The notes below the pieces were generated by a model. It was not told where the DNA came from. It saw only the letters and a program-made list of their open reading frames with translations, and did not search any database. Position numbers and translations under genes: made by a program. Positions 15,756-24,986 of a DNA stretch of 64,000 nucleotides are shown piece by piece. The DNA lies in contig NZ_BMHI01000001.1 of NCBI RefSeq assembly GCF_014640635.1, positions 558,001 through 622,000 on the forward strand. The letters run 5' to 3'. The stretch is from Flexivirga endophytica (GTDB lineage: Bacteria > Actinomycetota > Actinomycetes > Actinomycetales > Dermatophilaceae). The stretch's first letter is position 1. Every line of letters starts with the position of its first letter.

Positions 15756-18700
15756 ATGTCCGATCCTGCCGCCTCCACAGACTTCGTGCACCTGCATGTG
15801 CACACCGAATACTCCATGCTCGACGGTGCCGCGAACGTCGGGCGGATGTTCGAGGAGGTGGAACGTCTCGGCATGCCGGCGATCGCGATGAGCGATCACG
15901 GCAACATGTTCGGGGCCTACGAATTCTTCGGCGCCGCAAAGGGATCCCCGGTCAAGCCGATCATCGGCATCGAGGCCTACGTCGCACCAAGCACGCGCCA
16001 TTCGCGCAAGCAGGAGTTCTGGGCGCCGGGCGGTAAGCGCGACGCCAACGTCGACGGTGAGGGCGGCAAGGATGTCTCCGGTGGCGGTCGCTACACCCAC
16101 ATGACGATGTGGGCCAAGGACGCCGCCGGCCTGCGCAACCTCTTCAAGCTCAGCTCACTGGCCAGCTTCGAGGGCTACTACATGAAGCCGCGCATGGACC
16201 GCGAGCTGCTGGCCGAGCACGGCAAGGGCATCGTCGCCACCACCGGCTGCCCGTCCGGTGAGGTGCAGACCCGGTTGCGGCTCGGCCAGTTCGATGAGGC
16301 GGTCGCGGCCGCGGCGGCATACCAGGACATCTTCGGCAAGGAAAACTACTTCCTGGAGCTGATGGACCACGGCCTGGACATCGAGCGATCGGTGCGGTCG
16401 GGACTGTTGGACATCGCCAAGCGGCTCGACATACCGCTGCTCGCGACCAACGACAGCCACTACGTCACTGAGGGCGAGGCCGACAGCCACGACGACCTGC
16501 TGTGCATCGGCGTCGGCAAGAACAAGGACGACCCGGGCCGCTTCAAGTTCAACGGCACCGGCTACTACCTGAAGTCCGCCGACGAGATGCGCGAGTTGTT
16601 CCGCGAGCTGCCGGAGGCCTGCGACAACACCCTGCGGGTCGCCGAGATGATCGGCGACTACAGCGAGGTCTTCACGTATGTCGACCGGATGCCGCAGTTC
16701 CCGGACGTCCCGGAGGGTCAGACCCAGGCGTCGTTCCTGCGCGAGCAGATCCAGGTCGGCCTGCAGGAGCGCTACGACGGCAACCCGAGCCAGGAAGTGC
16801 TCGATCGGATCGAGACCGAGATGAAGGTCATCGAGCCGATGGGCTTCTCGTCATACTTCCTCGTGGTCGCAGACATCTGTAAATACGCGCGCGACAACGG
16901 CGTCCCGGTCGGCCCGGGCCGTGGTTCGGCGACCGGCTCGATGGTTGCCTACCTGACCCGCATCACCGAGCTCGATCCGCTGGAGCACCAGTTGCTCTTC
17001 GAGCGGTTCCTCAACCCCGAGCGCATCAACCCGCCGGACGTCGACCTCGACTTCGACGATCGCCAGCGCGACAAGATGGTGCAATACGTCACCAACAAGT
17101 ACGGCGCCGAATACACCGCACAGGTCAACACCTTCTCCACCATCAAGGCCAAGGCGGCGATCAAGGACGCCAACCGCATTCTCGGCTTCCCGTTCAGCCT
17201 CGGCGACCAGATCTCCAAGGCGATGCCCCCGGACGTGCAGGGCAAGGGCGTGCCGCTGGCTGCGACCTATGACGAGAAGCATCCGCGCTACACCGAGGGC
17301 GTCGACTTCCGCGCGATGATCCAGGCGCAGCCGGAGGTCAAGAAGGTCTTCGACACCGCTCGTGGGTTGGAGGGCAAGATCCGCGGCACCGGCGTGCATG
17401 CCGCCGCGGTCATCCTGTCGTCGGCGCCGCTGCTCGACCTCGTCCCGATGCACCGCCGGGACAAGGACGGCACCATCATCACCGGGTTCTCCTACCCTCA
17501 GTGCGAGGACATGGGCCTGGTCAAGATGGACTTCCTGGGGTTGCGCAACCTCGGCATCATCGATCAGGCGCTCGCCAACATCAAGGCCAACCGTGGCGAG
17601 ACGATCACGACCGAGACCATCCCGCTGGACGACGAGAAGACCTACAAGTTGCTCGCCAGCGGCGAGACGCTCGGTGTCTTCCAGCTCGACGGCGGCGCGA
17701 TGCGCAGCCTGTTGCGGCTGATGGTGCCGACCCGGTTCGAGGACATCGCTGCCGTGCTCGCGCTCTACCGGCCGGGCCCGATGGCCGCCAACGCGCACAT
17801 CAACTACGCAGAGCGCAAGAACGGTCGCCAACCGATCACGCCGATCCACCCGGAGTTGGAGGAGGCGCTGGAGCCGATCCTCGGCACCACCTACCACCTG
17901 CTGGTCTACCAGGAGCAGATCATGGCGATCGCCCGCGAGCTCGCGGGCTACACCATGGGCGGCGCCGACCTGCTGCGCCGGGCGATGGGTAAGAAGAAGC
18001 CGGAGATCCTGGCCAAGGAGTGGGACCACTTCTCAGCCGGTATGACGGGCAACGGCTTCTCACCCGAGGCCACCCAGGCGTTGTGGGACGTCATGCTGCC
18101 GTTCTCCGGTTACGCGTTCAACAAGTCGCACACCGCCGGCTACGGCCTGGTCTCGGTGTGGACCGCCTTCCTCAAGGCCAACTACCCGGCCGAATACGCT
18201 GCCGCGCTGCTCACCTCGGTCGCAGACTCCAAGGACAAGATGGCCATCTATCTGGCCGACACCCGCAAGCAGGGCATCCAGGTGCTGCCGCCGTCGGTCA
18301 ACGAGTCGTCGCACGATTTCACCGCTGTCGGTGAGGACATCCGCTTCGGGCTGGGTGCGGTCCGCAACGTCGGCGAGAACGTCGTCGACGCGACGGTTCG
18401 GGCGCGTGAGTCGAAGGGCAAGTTCTCCTCGTTCGACGACTTCCTGCGCAAGGGCGGCACCGCGGTATGCAACAAGCGCACCGTCGAATCCCTTGTCAAG
18501 GCAGGTGCTTTCGACGATCTGGGACACACCAGGCAGGGCCTTGTCGCCATACACGAGACCTATGTCGACTCCCTCGCCGACGAGGCCAAGAAGAGCGAGC
18601 AGGGGCAGGAGAGCCTCTTCGCCGGGTTCGGTGACGACGAGGGCGTGAGCCTGGCGGCGCTACCGCCGATCCCGGACATGGAGTGGGACAAGCAGACCAA

Positions 18701-19322
18701 GCTCGCCTTCGAGCGCGACATGCTCGGGCTCTACGTCTCCGACCACCCGCTCTTCGGCATCGAGCACGTGCTCGCGCAGCACGCCGACGTCTCGATCGCC
18801 AAGCTGCACGGTGACGACGCACCGAAGGAAGGCTCGATGATCACCATCGCGGGCCTGATCACCGGGCTGCAGCTCAAACGCAACAAGCGCGGCGAGCTGT
18901 GGGCGATCGCGACGGTCGAGGACCTCGAGGGCAGTGTCGAGGTGTTGTTCTTCGCCAAGACCTACATGACCGTCTCCACGATGCTCAGTCCGGACACGGT
19001 CTGCGTGATCAAGGGCCGGGTGATGGAGCGCGACGACACGATCTCGCTGTCCGCGCAGGAGTTCACCATCCCCGAGATCAAGGGCGACATCCGCGGGCCG
19101 GTCGTGCTGACCCTGCCGCTGGTGCGCGCCAACAACGGCCTGGCGCACCGGCTCAAGGGCGTCCTCGGCGAGCACCCCGGCGCGACCGAGGTGCACCTGA
19201 AGTTGACCCAGCCGGGGCGGTCGGTGACCGTGCGGCTCGAGGACGGGCTGCGGGTCACCGCGTCACCCGCGCTCTTCGGTGACCTCAAGGCGCTGCTCGG
19301 CCCGGCCTGCCTGGTGGGATAG
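15756..19322 (+). CDS. dnaE: DnaE1, DNA polymerase III alpha subunit
   Basis: Replicative polymerase, 1188 residues, close to the usual actinobacterial DnaE1 length (about 1180). Domains in order: N-terminal PHP domain beginning FVHLHVHTEYSMLDGAANV (metal-binding His residues kept, so proofreading by PHP is plausible), palm with GPGRGSATGSMVAYL and the catalytic PDVDLDFDD (about 428-436), finger and tau-binding parts, helix-hairpin-helix, and a C-terminal OB-fold (about 1010-1100, ITIAGLITGLQLKRNKRGELW). The ATG at 15756 is preferred to 15717 or 15591 because it starts three to ten residues before the PHP domain. Transcribed separately from the rluD-like gene after a 231-bp gap. Confidence 0.97.
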   Translation: MSDPAASTDFVHLHVHTEYSMLDGAANVGRMFEEVERLGMPAIAMSDHGNMFGAYEFFGAAKGSPVKPIIGIEAYVAPSTRHSRKQEFWAPGGKRDANVDGEGGKDVSGGGRYTHMTMWAKDAAGLRNLFKLSSLASFEGYYMKPRMDRELLAEHGKGIVATTGCPSGEVQTRLRLGQFDEAVAAAAAYQDIFGKENYFLELMDHGLDIERSVRSGLLDIAKRLDIPLLATNDSHYVTEGEADSHDDLLCIGVGKNKDDPGRFKFNGTGYYLKSADEMRELFRELPEACDNTLRVAEMIGDYSEVFTYVDRMPQFPDVPEGQTQASFLREQIQVGLQERYDGNPSQEVLDRIETEMKVIEPMGFSSYFLVVADICKYARDNGVPVGPGRGSATGSMVAYLTRITELDPLEHQLLFERFLNPERINPPDVDLDFDDRQRDKMVQYVTNKYGAEYTAQVNTFSTIKAKAAIKDANRILGFPFSLGDQISKAMPPDVQGKGVPLAATYDEKHPRYTEGVDFRAMIQAQPEVKKVFDTARGLEGKIRGTGVHAAAVILSSAPLLDLVPMHRRDKDGTIITGFSYPQCEDMGLVKMDFLGLRNLGIIDQALANIKANRGETITTETIPLDDEKTYKLLASGETLGVFQLDGGAMRSLLRLMVPTRFEDIAAVLALYRPGPMAANAHINYAERKNGRQPITPIHPELEEALEPILGTTYHLLVYQEQIMAIARELAGYTMGGADLLRRAMGKKKPEILAKEWDHFSAGMTGNGFSPEATQALWDVMLPFSGYAFNKSHTAGYGLVSVWTAFLKANYPAEYAAALLTSVADSKDKMAIYLADTRKQGIQVLPPSVNESSHDFTAVGEDIRFGLGAVRNVGENVVDATVRARESKGKFSSFDDFLRKGGTAVCNKRTVESLVKAGAFDDLGHTRQGLVAIHETYVDSLADEAKKSEQGQESLFAGFGDDEGVSLAALPPIPDMEWDKQTKLAFERDMLGLYVSDHPLFGIEHVLAQHADVSIAKLHGDDAPKEGSMITIAGLITGLQLKRNKRGELWAIATVEDLEGSVEVLFFAKTYMTVSTMLSPDTVCVIKGRVMERDDTISLSAQEFTIPEIKGDIRGPVVLTLPLVRANNGLAHRLKGVLGEHPGATEVHLKLTQPGRSVTVRLEDGLRVTASPALFGDLKALLGPACLVG

Positions 19323-19353
19323 CGCCTCTGGCGGATTGAGTAGCAGGGGGGAG

Positions 19354-19415
19354 GGGCGGGGTCCCTGCGAAGTATTCGGAGGAGCGAAGCGGGGGAGACA
19401 CTTCGTGGGGTGCCG
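19354..19415. repeat. 62-nt palindromic repeat, copy 2 (behind dnaE)
   Basis: 56 of 62 bases match the copy inside murG (1116-1177). It lies inside a larger unit that starts with ATTGAGTAG (19335-19343) and ends with GCGTATCGAAA (19427-19437), the same borders as the repeat at 24977-25020. The family looks like a dispersed actinobacterial REP/MITE-like palindrome. It may end dnaE transcription. Confidence 0.7.
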
Positions 19416-19498
19416 GAGCGGAGGATGCGTATCGAAATCGCCCTTGCCGGACCTCCCGATCAAGCCAGATGTGTCTTCATAACGATATGTTTTCGATC

Positions 19499-20905
19499 AT
19501 GACGCGTTATTCGATTCGGGGTCGTCAATTCAGAACAGACGAAGGAGTCCCGAGAAGCGTTGGTGTTGCGGGGAGCTTGCGACCGCAACCGCCAACGCGC
19601 ACTGGGACTCCTCGTACGCCATCACGGCGTCAGCTGCTGGCCGCCGGTGGCGGGATCCTCCTCTCGGGCGCGCTCGCGGCGTGCGGTGGCAACACCGGCC
19701 GGTCCTCGGGCGGCAGCGGGGACGGCAGTAGCGCGGGCGGTGGAGGCGCGGGCGGCGGTGGGGCGATCTCGCAGTGGTACCACCAGTACGGCGAGCAGGG
19801 CACCGAGCAGGCCGTCAAGAAGTATGCCGCGGCATACAAGAAGGCCAAGGTCAACGTCCAGTGGATCCCGGGCAACTACGACCAGAAGTCGGCAGCTGCG
19901 CTGCTCACGAAGTCCGGGCCGGACGTCTTCGAATACGGCAACGGCCCGACGATCGACATGATCACCGGCAAGCAGGTCGTCGACCTGACCGACGTGTTCG
20001 GAGATGCCAAGGACGACTTCACCGCGTCACTGCTGGACCGTATGACGTGGAAGGGCAAGATCTACGGCGTTCCACAGGTCGTCGACATGCAGCTGTTCGT
20101 CTATCGCAAGTCGATGCTGCAGAAGGCCGGCGTCCAGCCGCCGAAGACACTGGACGACCTGGTGGCGGCGGCGAAGAAACTCACGACCGGGAAGGTCAAG
20201 GGTCTCTTCCTGGGCAACGACGGCGGCGCCGGCATCCTGGCCGGACCGGTGCTGTGGAGCAGCGGGCACGACTACCTCAAGGACGGCGAGCCCGACTTCG
20301 CCAACGCAGACGTGGCGGGCGCGCTCGCCAAGTTCCACGAGCTCTTCACTTCCGGTCACCTGTTACTCGGCGCACCGACCGACTGGTCCGACCCGGGCGC
20401 CATCACGAGTGGCCTGACCGCGATGCAGTGGACCGGGTTGTGGAATTTCCCGATGCTCAAGGACAAGCTCGGCGACGATTTCGGCGTGCTGCCGTTCCCG
20501 GCGATCGGCACGTCCGGCAAGCCGTCCGTCCCGGTCGGTGCCTACGCCTCGTGCGTCAGTGCCAAGGCAAAAGACGTCGCGGCAGCCAAGGCGTTCGTGA
20601 AGTGGCTGTGGGTCGACCAGACCGACGATCAGCTGGACTTCGCGCAGAGCTACGGTTTCCACGTGCCGTCCCGGCAGAGCCTCATCGGCAAGGCCACCAA
20701 ACTGCAGTCCGGAGAAGCGAAAACGGCGGCCGGCTACCTCAAGACCTACGGCCACCCGCAGACGCCACTGCTGTGGTCGCCGAAGTCGGCGACCGCGATG
20801 ACCGATGCGATCGACAAGATCGTCCGCTCGGGCGCCGACTCGAGCAAGAGCCTGGCCGGTGTGGCGAAGACGGTGACGGCGGAGCTGAAGCGGATCGGTG
20901 GCTGA
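19499..20905 (+). CDS. Extracellular solute-binding lipoprotein of a CUT1-type sugar ABC importer
   Basis: About 468 residues. The twin-arginine SRRQLLAAGGGILL and lipobox ALAAC give a Tat-exported, lipid-anchored protein. The mature part begins with a Gly/Ser-rich spacer, then a family-1 binding-protein fold: YGEQGTEQAVKKYAAAYKKA, DVFEYGNGPTID, MTWKGKIYGVPQVVDMQLF, AKAFVKWLWVDQ. Its ligand is likely an oligosaccharide, but this cannot be read from sequence. The start is unsure: candidates at 19469, 19487, 19499 and a TTG at 19577. A long hairpin (19539-19615) covers the region before the leader, so the true start may be the later TTG. It overlaps the permease gene by 8 bp; no ATPase gene follows, so a shared MsmK/UgpC-type ATPase is expected. 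Confidence 0.85.
   Translation: MTRYSIRGRQFRTDEGVPRSVGVAGSLRPQPPTRTGTPRTPSRRQLLAAGGGILLSGALAACGGNTGRSSGGSGDGSSAGGGGAGGGGAISQWYHQYGEQGTEQAVKKYAAAYKKAKVNVQWIPGNYDQKSAAALLTKSGPDVFEYGNGPTIDMITGKQVVDLTDVFGDAKDDFTASLLDRMTWKGKIYGVPQVVDMQLFVYRKSMLQKAGVQPPKTLDDLVAAAKKLTTGKVKGLFLGNDGGAGILAGPVLWSSGHDYLKDGEPDFANADVAGALAKFHELFTSGHLLLGAPTDWSDPGAITSGLTAMQWTGLWNFPMLKDKLGDDFGVLPFPAIGTSGKPSVPVGAYASCVSAKAKDVAAAKAFVKWLWVDQTDDQLDFAQSYGFHVPSRQSLIGKATKLQSGEAKTAAGYLKTYGHPQTPLLWSPKSATAMTDAIDKIVRSGADSSKSLAGVAKTVTAELKRIGG
19539..19615 (+). promoter_or_regulatory. Long imperfect hairpin at the head of the sugar ABC operon
   Basis: Left arm 19539-19571 (ACGAAGGAGTCCC, then GCGTTGGTGTTGCGG) pairs with right arm 19583-19615 (CCGCAACCGCCAACGC, then GGGACTCCTCGT) over about 30 positions, leaving an 11-nt loop that contains a TTG. 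The SD-like GAAGGAG is inside the left arm, so folding would hide it. Candidate 5' regulatory structure, or a palindromic insertion. Confidence 0.5.
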
Positions 20906-21857
20906 GCAGACCGTCGAGCGTGCCGGTTCCGCGCCGGCGCGACCGGCGAGTCCGCGCCGCAAGTGGACCGACAGCCCGCACCTGTGGTTCTGGATCTTCG
21001 TCGGCCCCTTCATCGCGGGACTGCTGGTCTTCGTCGTCATACCCATCCTGTGGAGTGTGTGGCTGAGCTTCTACGACGCCCGAAACACCGTCACCCCAAC
21101 GCATTTCGTCGGATTCGACAACTACCGCCGGATGCTGGGGGACGCCAGCTTCCGGTCCAGCCTGATCACGTTCGTCGTGTTCGCGGCGTTCATCGTGCCG
21201 ACGACGTTCGTGCTGTCGCTCGGGCTCGCGGTGCTGGTCAACGGCGTACGGCGTGGCAAAGCGTTCTTCCGGTCGGTGTTCTTCCTGCCAACTGCGTGCA
21301 GCTATGTCGTGGCGGCGATGATCTGGCGGCATTCGCTCTTCGGTGGCACCGCAGCCGGGATGGTCAACACCGTCATGGGCTGGCTCGGTGGTGCGCCGAT
21401 CGCGTGGCTGTCGATCGTGCACCCGCCGTGGTACTGGCTGGTGCTGGTCAGCGTGCGGCTCTGGCTGCAGGTCGGCTTCTTCATGGTGCTCTTCCTCGCC
21501 GCGTTGCAACGGGTCCCGCAGCAGCTCTACGAAGCCGCCGCGCTCGACGGCGCGACCGGCTGGAAAGCGTTCCGGTACATCACCTTCCCGCAGCTGCGAG
21601 CGACCTCGACAGCCGTGCTGATGTTGTTGCTCGTCAACGCGTTTCAGGCGTTCGACGAGTTCTACAACGTCTTGTCGACGACGGGCGGCTACCCGCCGTA
21701 CGCCCGGCCGCCGTTGGTCTACCTCTTCAACGTCGCGCTCGGCAACGGCCAAGACTTCGGTGACGGCAGCGCCGGTGCCGTCATACTCACGCTGATCATC
21801 GCGATCTTCGCCCTCCTGCAGGGTCGGTTCACCGGCATCGGGAGGCGAGAATCGTGA
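20898..21857 (+). CDS. Sugar ABC transporter permease (MalF/UgpA type)
   Basis: 319 residues with six predicted membrane helices and the ABC permease EAA loop EAAALDGATGWKAFRYITFP (about 213-232), which docks on the ATPase. A hydrophilic N-terminal extension (1-28) precedes the first helix (LWFWIFVGPFIAGLLVFVVI). The GTG start at 20898 lies within the end of the binding-protein gene (8-bp overlap), and its 3' end overlaps the next permease by 4 bp, so the three genes are translationally coupled. It forms the membrane channel with the following gene product. Confidence 0.93.
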   Translation: MAEQTVERAGSAPARPASPRRKWTDSPHLWFWIFVGPFIAGLLVFVVIPILWSVWLSFYDARNTVTPTHFVGFDNYRRMLGDASFRSSLITFVVFAAFIVPTTFVLSLGLAVLVNGVRRGKAFFRSVFFLPTACSYVVAAMIWRHSLFGGTAAGMVNTVMGWLGGAPIAWLSIVHPPWYWLVLVSVRLWLQVGFFMVLFLAALQRVPQQLYEAAALDGATGWKAFRYITFPQLRATSTAVLMLLLVNAFQAFDEFYNVLSTTGGYPPYARPPLVYLFNVALGNGQDFGDGSAGAVILTLIIAIFALLQGRFTGIGRRES

Positions 21858-22687
21858 CGAGCAATCTGAGCGCACGCGCCGCTCGCTACCTGGTGCTCGG
21901 CGTCGCTGCGTTGATCTTCCTGGTGCCGTTCTATCTGCTGCTGCGCGGTGCGCTGTCGAGCGAGCAGCAACTGGTCGGCATCGATCACTGGACCTGGTTC
22001 CCGACGAACCCGCAGTGGTCGAATTTCGCTGACACGTTCAACAATTCGACGGTTCCGCTCGCGCGCAGCATGTTCAACTCGCTGGCGATCGCGGTGACAC
22101 AGACGGTGCTGGTGCTGGTCATCTCGGGTATGGCGGGCTACGGCCTTGCGCGCTCCACGGTCCGCTACGCCAACGCGGTCTTCTATCTGATCGTGGCGAC
22201 GTTGCTCATCCCGGCGGCGGTGACGTTCGTGCCGTCGTTCGTGATGGTGTCGTCGCTAGGGTGGGTGTCGACGCTGCGCGGGCTGATCATCCCGGGGCTC
22301 TTCCAGTCGCTCGCGACGTTCCTCTTTCGGCAGTACTTCCTCGGCTTCCCGAAGGAACTGGAGGAGGCGGCCCGGATCGACGGCGCCGGCCCGATGCGCA
22401 CCTTCCTGTCGATCGTCGTGCCCAACTCGTGGGGATTCACCGCCGCGATCGCCACCATCACGTTCATCGGTAGTTGGAACTCGTTCCTCTGGCCGCTGGT
22501 GATCGGCCAGGACCAGTCGGCGTGGACCGTGCAGGTGTCGCTGTCGACCTACATCACGGCGCAGTCGGTGGACCTGTCCGGCATGTTCACCGCGGCGCTG
22601 GTGTCGATGGTGCCGCTGCTGCTGATGTTCCTCTTCCTGCAGCGCTGGATCGTCGCCGGAGTAGAACAAACGGGGATCAACGAGTAA
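21854..22687 (+). CDS. Sugar ABC transporter permease (MalG/UgpE type)
   Basis: 277 residues and six membrane helices: first YLVLGVAALIFLVPFYLLL, last FTAALVSMVPLLLMFLFLQ. The EAA loop EEAARIDGAGPMRTFLSIVV lies at about 173-192. The C-terminus RWIVAGVEQTGINE, with a GVEQTGI-like tail, is typical of MalG-type subunits. The GTG start overlaps the preceding stop (GTGA). It is the last gene of the operon; a strong inverted repeat (22753-22842) follows after 65 bp. Confidence 0.93.
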   Translation: MTSNLSARAARYLVLGVAALIFLVPFYLLLRGALSSEQQLVGIDHWTWFPTNPQWSNFADTFNNSTVPLARSMFNSLAIAVTQTVLVLVISGMAGYGLARSTVRYANAVFYLIVATLLIPAAVTFVPSFVMVSSLGWVSTLRGLIIPGLFQSLATFLFRQYFLGFPKELEEAARIDGAGPMRTFLSIVVPNSWGFTAAIATITFIGSWNSFLWPLVIGQDQSAWTVQVSLSTYITAQSVDLSGMFTAALVSMVPLLLMFLFLQRWIVAGVEQTGINE

Positions 22688-22752
22688 ACGAGTAGTTGTT
22701 GCATGGATGCCGGGGTGGCAGCAGACCGGCATAAACGAATAGCCACTCTCCC

Positions 22753-22842
22753 CGAGCGGACAGGCAAACATCGAGAGGACAGGCGATTCGGGCCGAATTC
22801 AGCCTGCATCGCCTGTCCTCTCGATGAACGGGTGTCCTCTCG
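22753..22842. terminator. 18-bp perfect inverted repeat with four copies of a 10-mer
   Basis: The arms at 22769-22786 and 22809-22826 are perfectly complementary over 18 bp (CATCGAGAGGACAGGCGA and its complement). The 10-mer CGAGAGGACA occurs at 22772, inverted at 22814 and 22833, and with one change (CGAGCGGACA) at 22753. It ends 32 bp before the oligopeptidase start. It could be the ABC-operon terminator, an operator for the peptidase gene, or both. Confidence 0.65.
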
Positions 22843-22874
22843 GCATGAATGTGTGGGGCTCGTAGAGTTGGCGG

Positions 22875-24986
22875 GTGACTCCTCTACAGCCGCCACGTGC
22901 GCGGCGCGAACCCAGCACGCGCACGTTTCACGATGATGTCTTCACCGACCACTACGAGTGGCTGCGCGACAAGGAATCGCCTGAGGTCATCGCGCATCTG
23001 GAGGCCGAGAACGCCTACACCGAAGCAGTGACCGATCACCTGAAACCGTTGGCGGACAAGGTTTTCGGCGAGATCAAGGCGCACACGAAAGAGACGGATC
23101 TGTCGGTGCCGGTCCGGATGGGGGACTGGTGGTACTTCACCCGCACCGTCGAGGGCGAGCAGTATGCCGTCCACGTGCGGGTGCCGTATGTCGCCGGCGC
23201 CGAGCGGCCAGACCCGCAGCCCGGGACACCGTTGCCCGACGAGCAGGTCCTGTTGGACGGCAATGCCGAGGCGAAGGGCCACGACTTCTTCGAGCTGTCC
23301 GACCTGGCCGTCAGCCACGACGGGACGAAGGTCGCGATCGGGCTCGACATCGCCGGCGACGAGATCTACGACCTGTCGGTGCGTGACGCCGCTACCGGTG
23401 CAGTGCTCGACGACGCGGTCCGCCGCATCGGCAACGGAGTCGTCTGGTCGGTCGACGGCCGGCACCTGTTCTACACCCGCCGCGACGACGCCTGGCGGGC
23501 CAACGAGGTGTGGCGCCACGAGATCGGCACGCCCGTGGGGCAGGACGCGCTCGTCATCCGCGAGGACGACGAGCAGTTCTCGCTGATGATCGGGGAGTCC
23601 CGCGACGAGCGCTGGCTGATCGTGATGATCGGCTCGAGCACCACGACCGAGGGGCACCTGCTCGACCTGACCGACCCGACCGGTGAGCTGCGTGTCGTGC
23701 AACCGCGCGTCGCCGGGCTCGACTACGACGTCGAGGTCGACGGCGGCCGGATTCTGGTCGTGCACAACGCTGCTCGCGTCGACTTCGACCTGGCGCAGGC
23801 TCCGATCGAGACGCCGGGACGAGAGCACTGGCAGCCCGTGATGACCGGCGAGGACGGCGACCGGATCCTCGGCGTCGACGCCTTCGCCGACTTCGTCATC
23901 GTGTCGATGCGGCACGACGGGCTGCGCACGCTGCGGCTGCTGCCCAAGGGCGAGGACGCGGCCTTGGGGGAGGCTCGCGCCATACCCGTGGAGCCGGAGT
24001 TGCACACGCTCGCGCTCGGCAACAACCCTGAGTATGCAATGGGCACAGTGCAGCTGGTGCTCACGTCCTGGCTCACGCCGAGCAGCGTCCTCGACTACAC
24101 ACCCGACACCGGCGAGCTGCAGCTGCTCAAACAGCGTGAGGTGCCCGGCTTCGATCAGCAGCTGTATGCCGAGGAGCGCCTCTGGGTGACCGCCGAGGAC
24201 GGCGCGCGGATCCCCGTCTCGCTGGTGCGACGCCGCGACATCGAGGCGGACGGCAGCAACCCCGGATACATCTACGGCTACGGCTCCTACGAGATGTCGT
24301 TCGATCCGTACTTCTCCGTGGCTCGCCTGTCGCTGCTGGACCGTGGTGTCGTCTACGCCGTCGCCCATGTGCGTGGCGGCGGCGAACTCGGCCGCAGGTG
24401 GTACGACGACGGCAAGCTGCTGGCCAAGCGCAACACCTTCACCGACTTCGTCTCCGCATCCCGCGCGTTGATCGACCTCGGCTGGGTTCACCCGGATCGC
24501 CTTGCGGCAGAAGGCGCTTCGGCCGGCGGGCTGCTGATGGGCGCGATCGTCAACCTCGCACCCGAGCTGTATGCCGCAGTCCATGCAGGCGTGCCGTTCG
24601 TCGACGCGCTGACGACGATCCTCGACCCGTCGCTGCCGCTGACCGCCGGCGAATGGGAGGAGTGGGGCAACCCGATCGAGGACCCCGAGGTCTACGCCTA
24701 CATGAAGTCCTACACGCCATACGAGAACATCCGGGCGACCCGTTACCCGGCGATCCTGGCCACGACCAGCCTCAACGACACGCGTGTCTTCTACGTCGAG
24801 CCGGCCAAGTGGGTGCAGCAACTGCGCGAGACCGTCGAGGCCGATCCGGCCCGACCGATCGTGCTCAAGACCGAGATGGTCGCCGGGCACGGCGGTCGCA
24901 GCGGACGGTATGACGGCTGGCGTCAGTCGGCGTTCGAGTACGCCTTCCTGCTGGACCGGATCGGCGCGACCAAGCGGGTTGAGTAG
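22875..24986 (+). CDS. ptrB: Oligopeptidase B-like S9 serine peptidase
   Basis: Cytosolic prolyl-oligopeptidase family, 703 residues: an N-terminal seven-bladed propeller (about 70-410) that gates access, and a C-terminal alpha/beta hydrolase domain. The nucleophile is Ser549 in EGASAGGLLMGA (most relatives have GGSAGG); the Asp is near 635 in LNDTRVFYVEPAKW and the His near 671 in AGHGGRSGRY. It cleaves short peptides, usually after basic residues for oligopeptidase B. The GTG start gives the family N-terminus (PPRARREPSTRTFHDDVFTDHYEWLRD, read in parts). The last three codons and stop (GTT GAG TAG) are the edge of a dispersed repeat, so the extreme C-terminus was probably set by repeat insertion. 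Confidence 0.93.
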   Translation: MTPLQPPRARREPSTRTFHDDVFTDHYEWLRDKESPEVIAHLEAENAYTEAVTDHLKPLADKVFGEIKAHTKETDLSVPVRMGDWWYFTRTVEGEQYAVHVRVPYVAGAERPDPQPGTPLPDEQVLLDGNAEAKGHDFFELSDLAVSHDGTKVAIGLDIAGDEIYDLSVRDAATGAVLDDAVRRIGNGVVWSVDGRHLFYTRRDDAWRANEVWRHEIGTPVGQDALVIREDDEQFSLMIGESRDERWLIVMIGSSTTTEGHLLDLTDPTGELRVVQPRVAGLDYDVEVDGGRILVVHNAARVDFDLAQAPIETPGREHWQPVMTGEDGDRILGVDAFADFVIVSMRHDGLRTLRLLPKGEDAALGEARAIPVEPELHTLALGNNPEYAMGTVQLVLTSWLTPSSVLDYTPDTGELQLLKQREVPGFDQQLYAEERLWVTAEDGARIPVSLVRRRDIEADGSNPGYIYGYGSYEMSFDPYFSVARLSLLDRGVVYAVAHVRGGGELGRRWYDDGKLLAKRNTFTDFVSASRALIDLGWVHPDRLAAEGASAGGLLMGAIVNLAPELYAAVHAGVPFVDALTTILDPSLPLTAGEWEEWGNPIEDPEVYAYMKSYTPYENIRATRYPAILATTSLNDTRVFYVEPAKWVQQLRETVEADPARPIVLKTEMVAGHGGRSGRYDGWRQSAFEYAFLLDRIGATKRVE

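Noticed and set aside
22769-22826. Inverted repeats as a CRISPR array
   Set aside because: Only four short copies in mixed orientation with no regular spacers and no cas genes.
22884-24890. 668-codon minus-strand frame
   Set aside because: Mirror of the oligopeptidase gene; Val/Gly/Arg-rich without domains.
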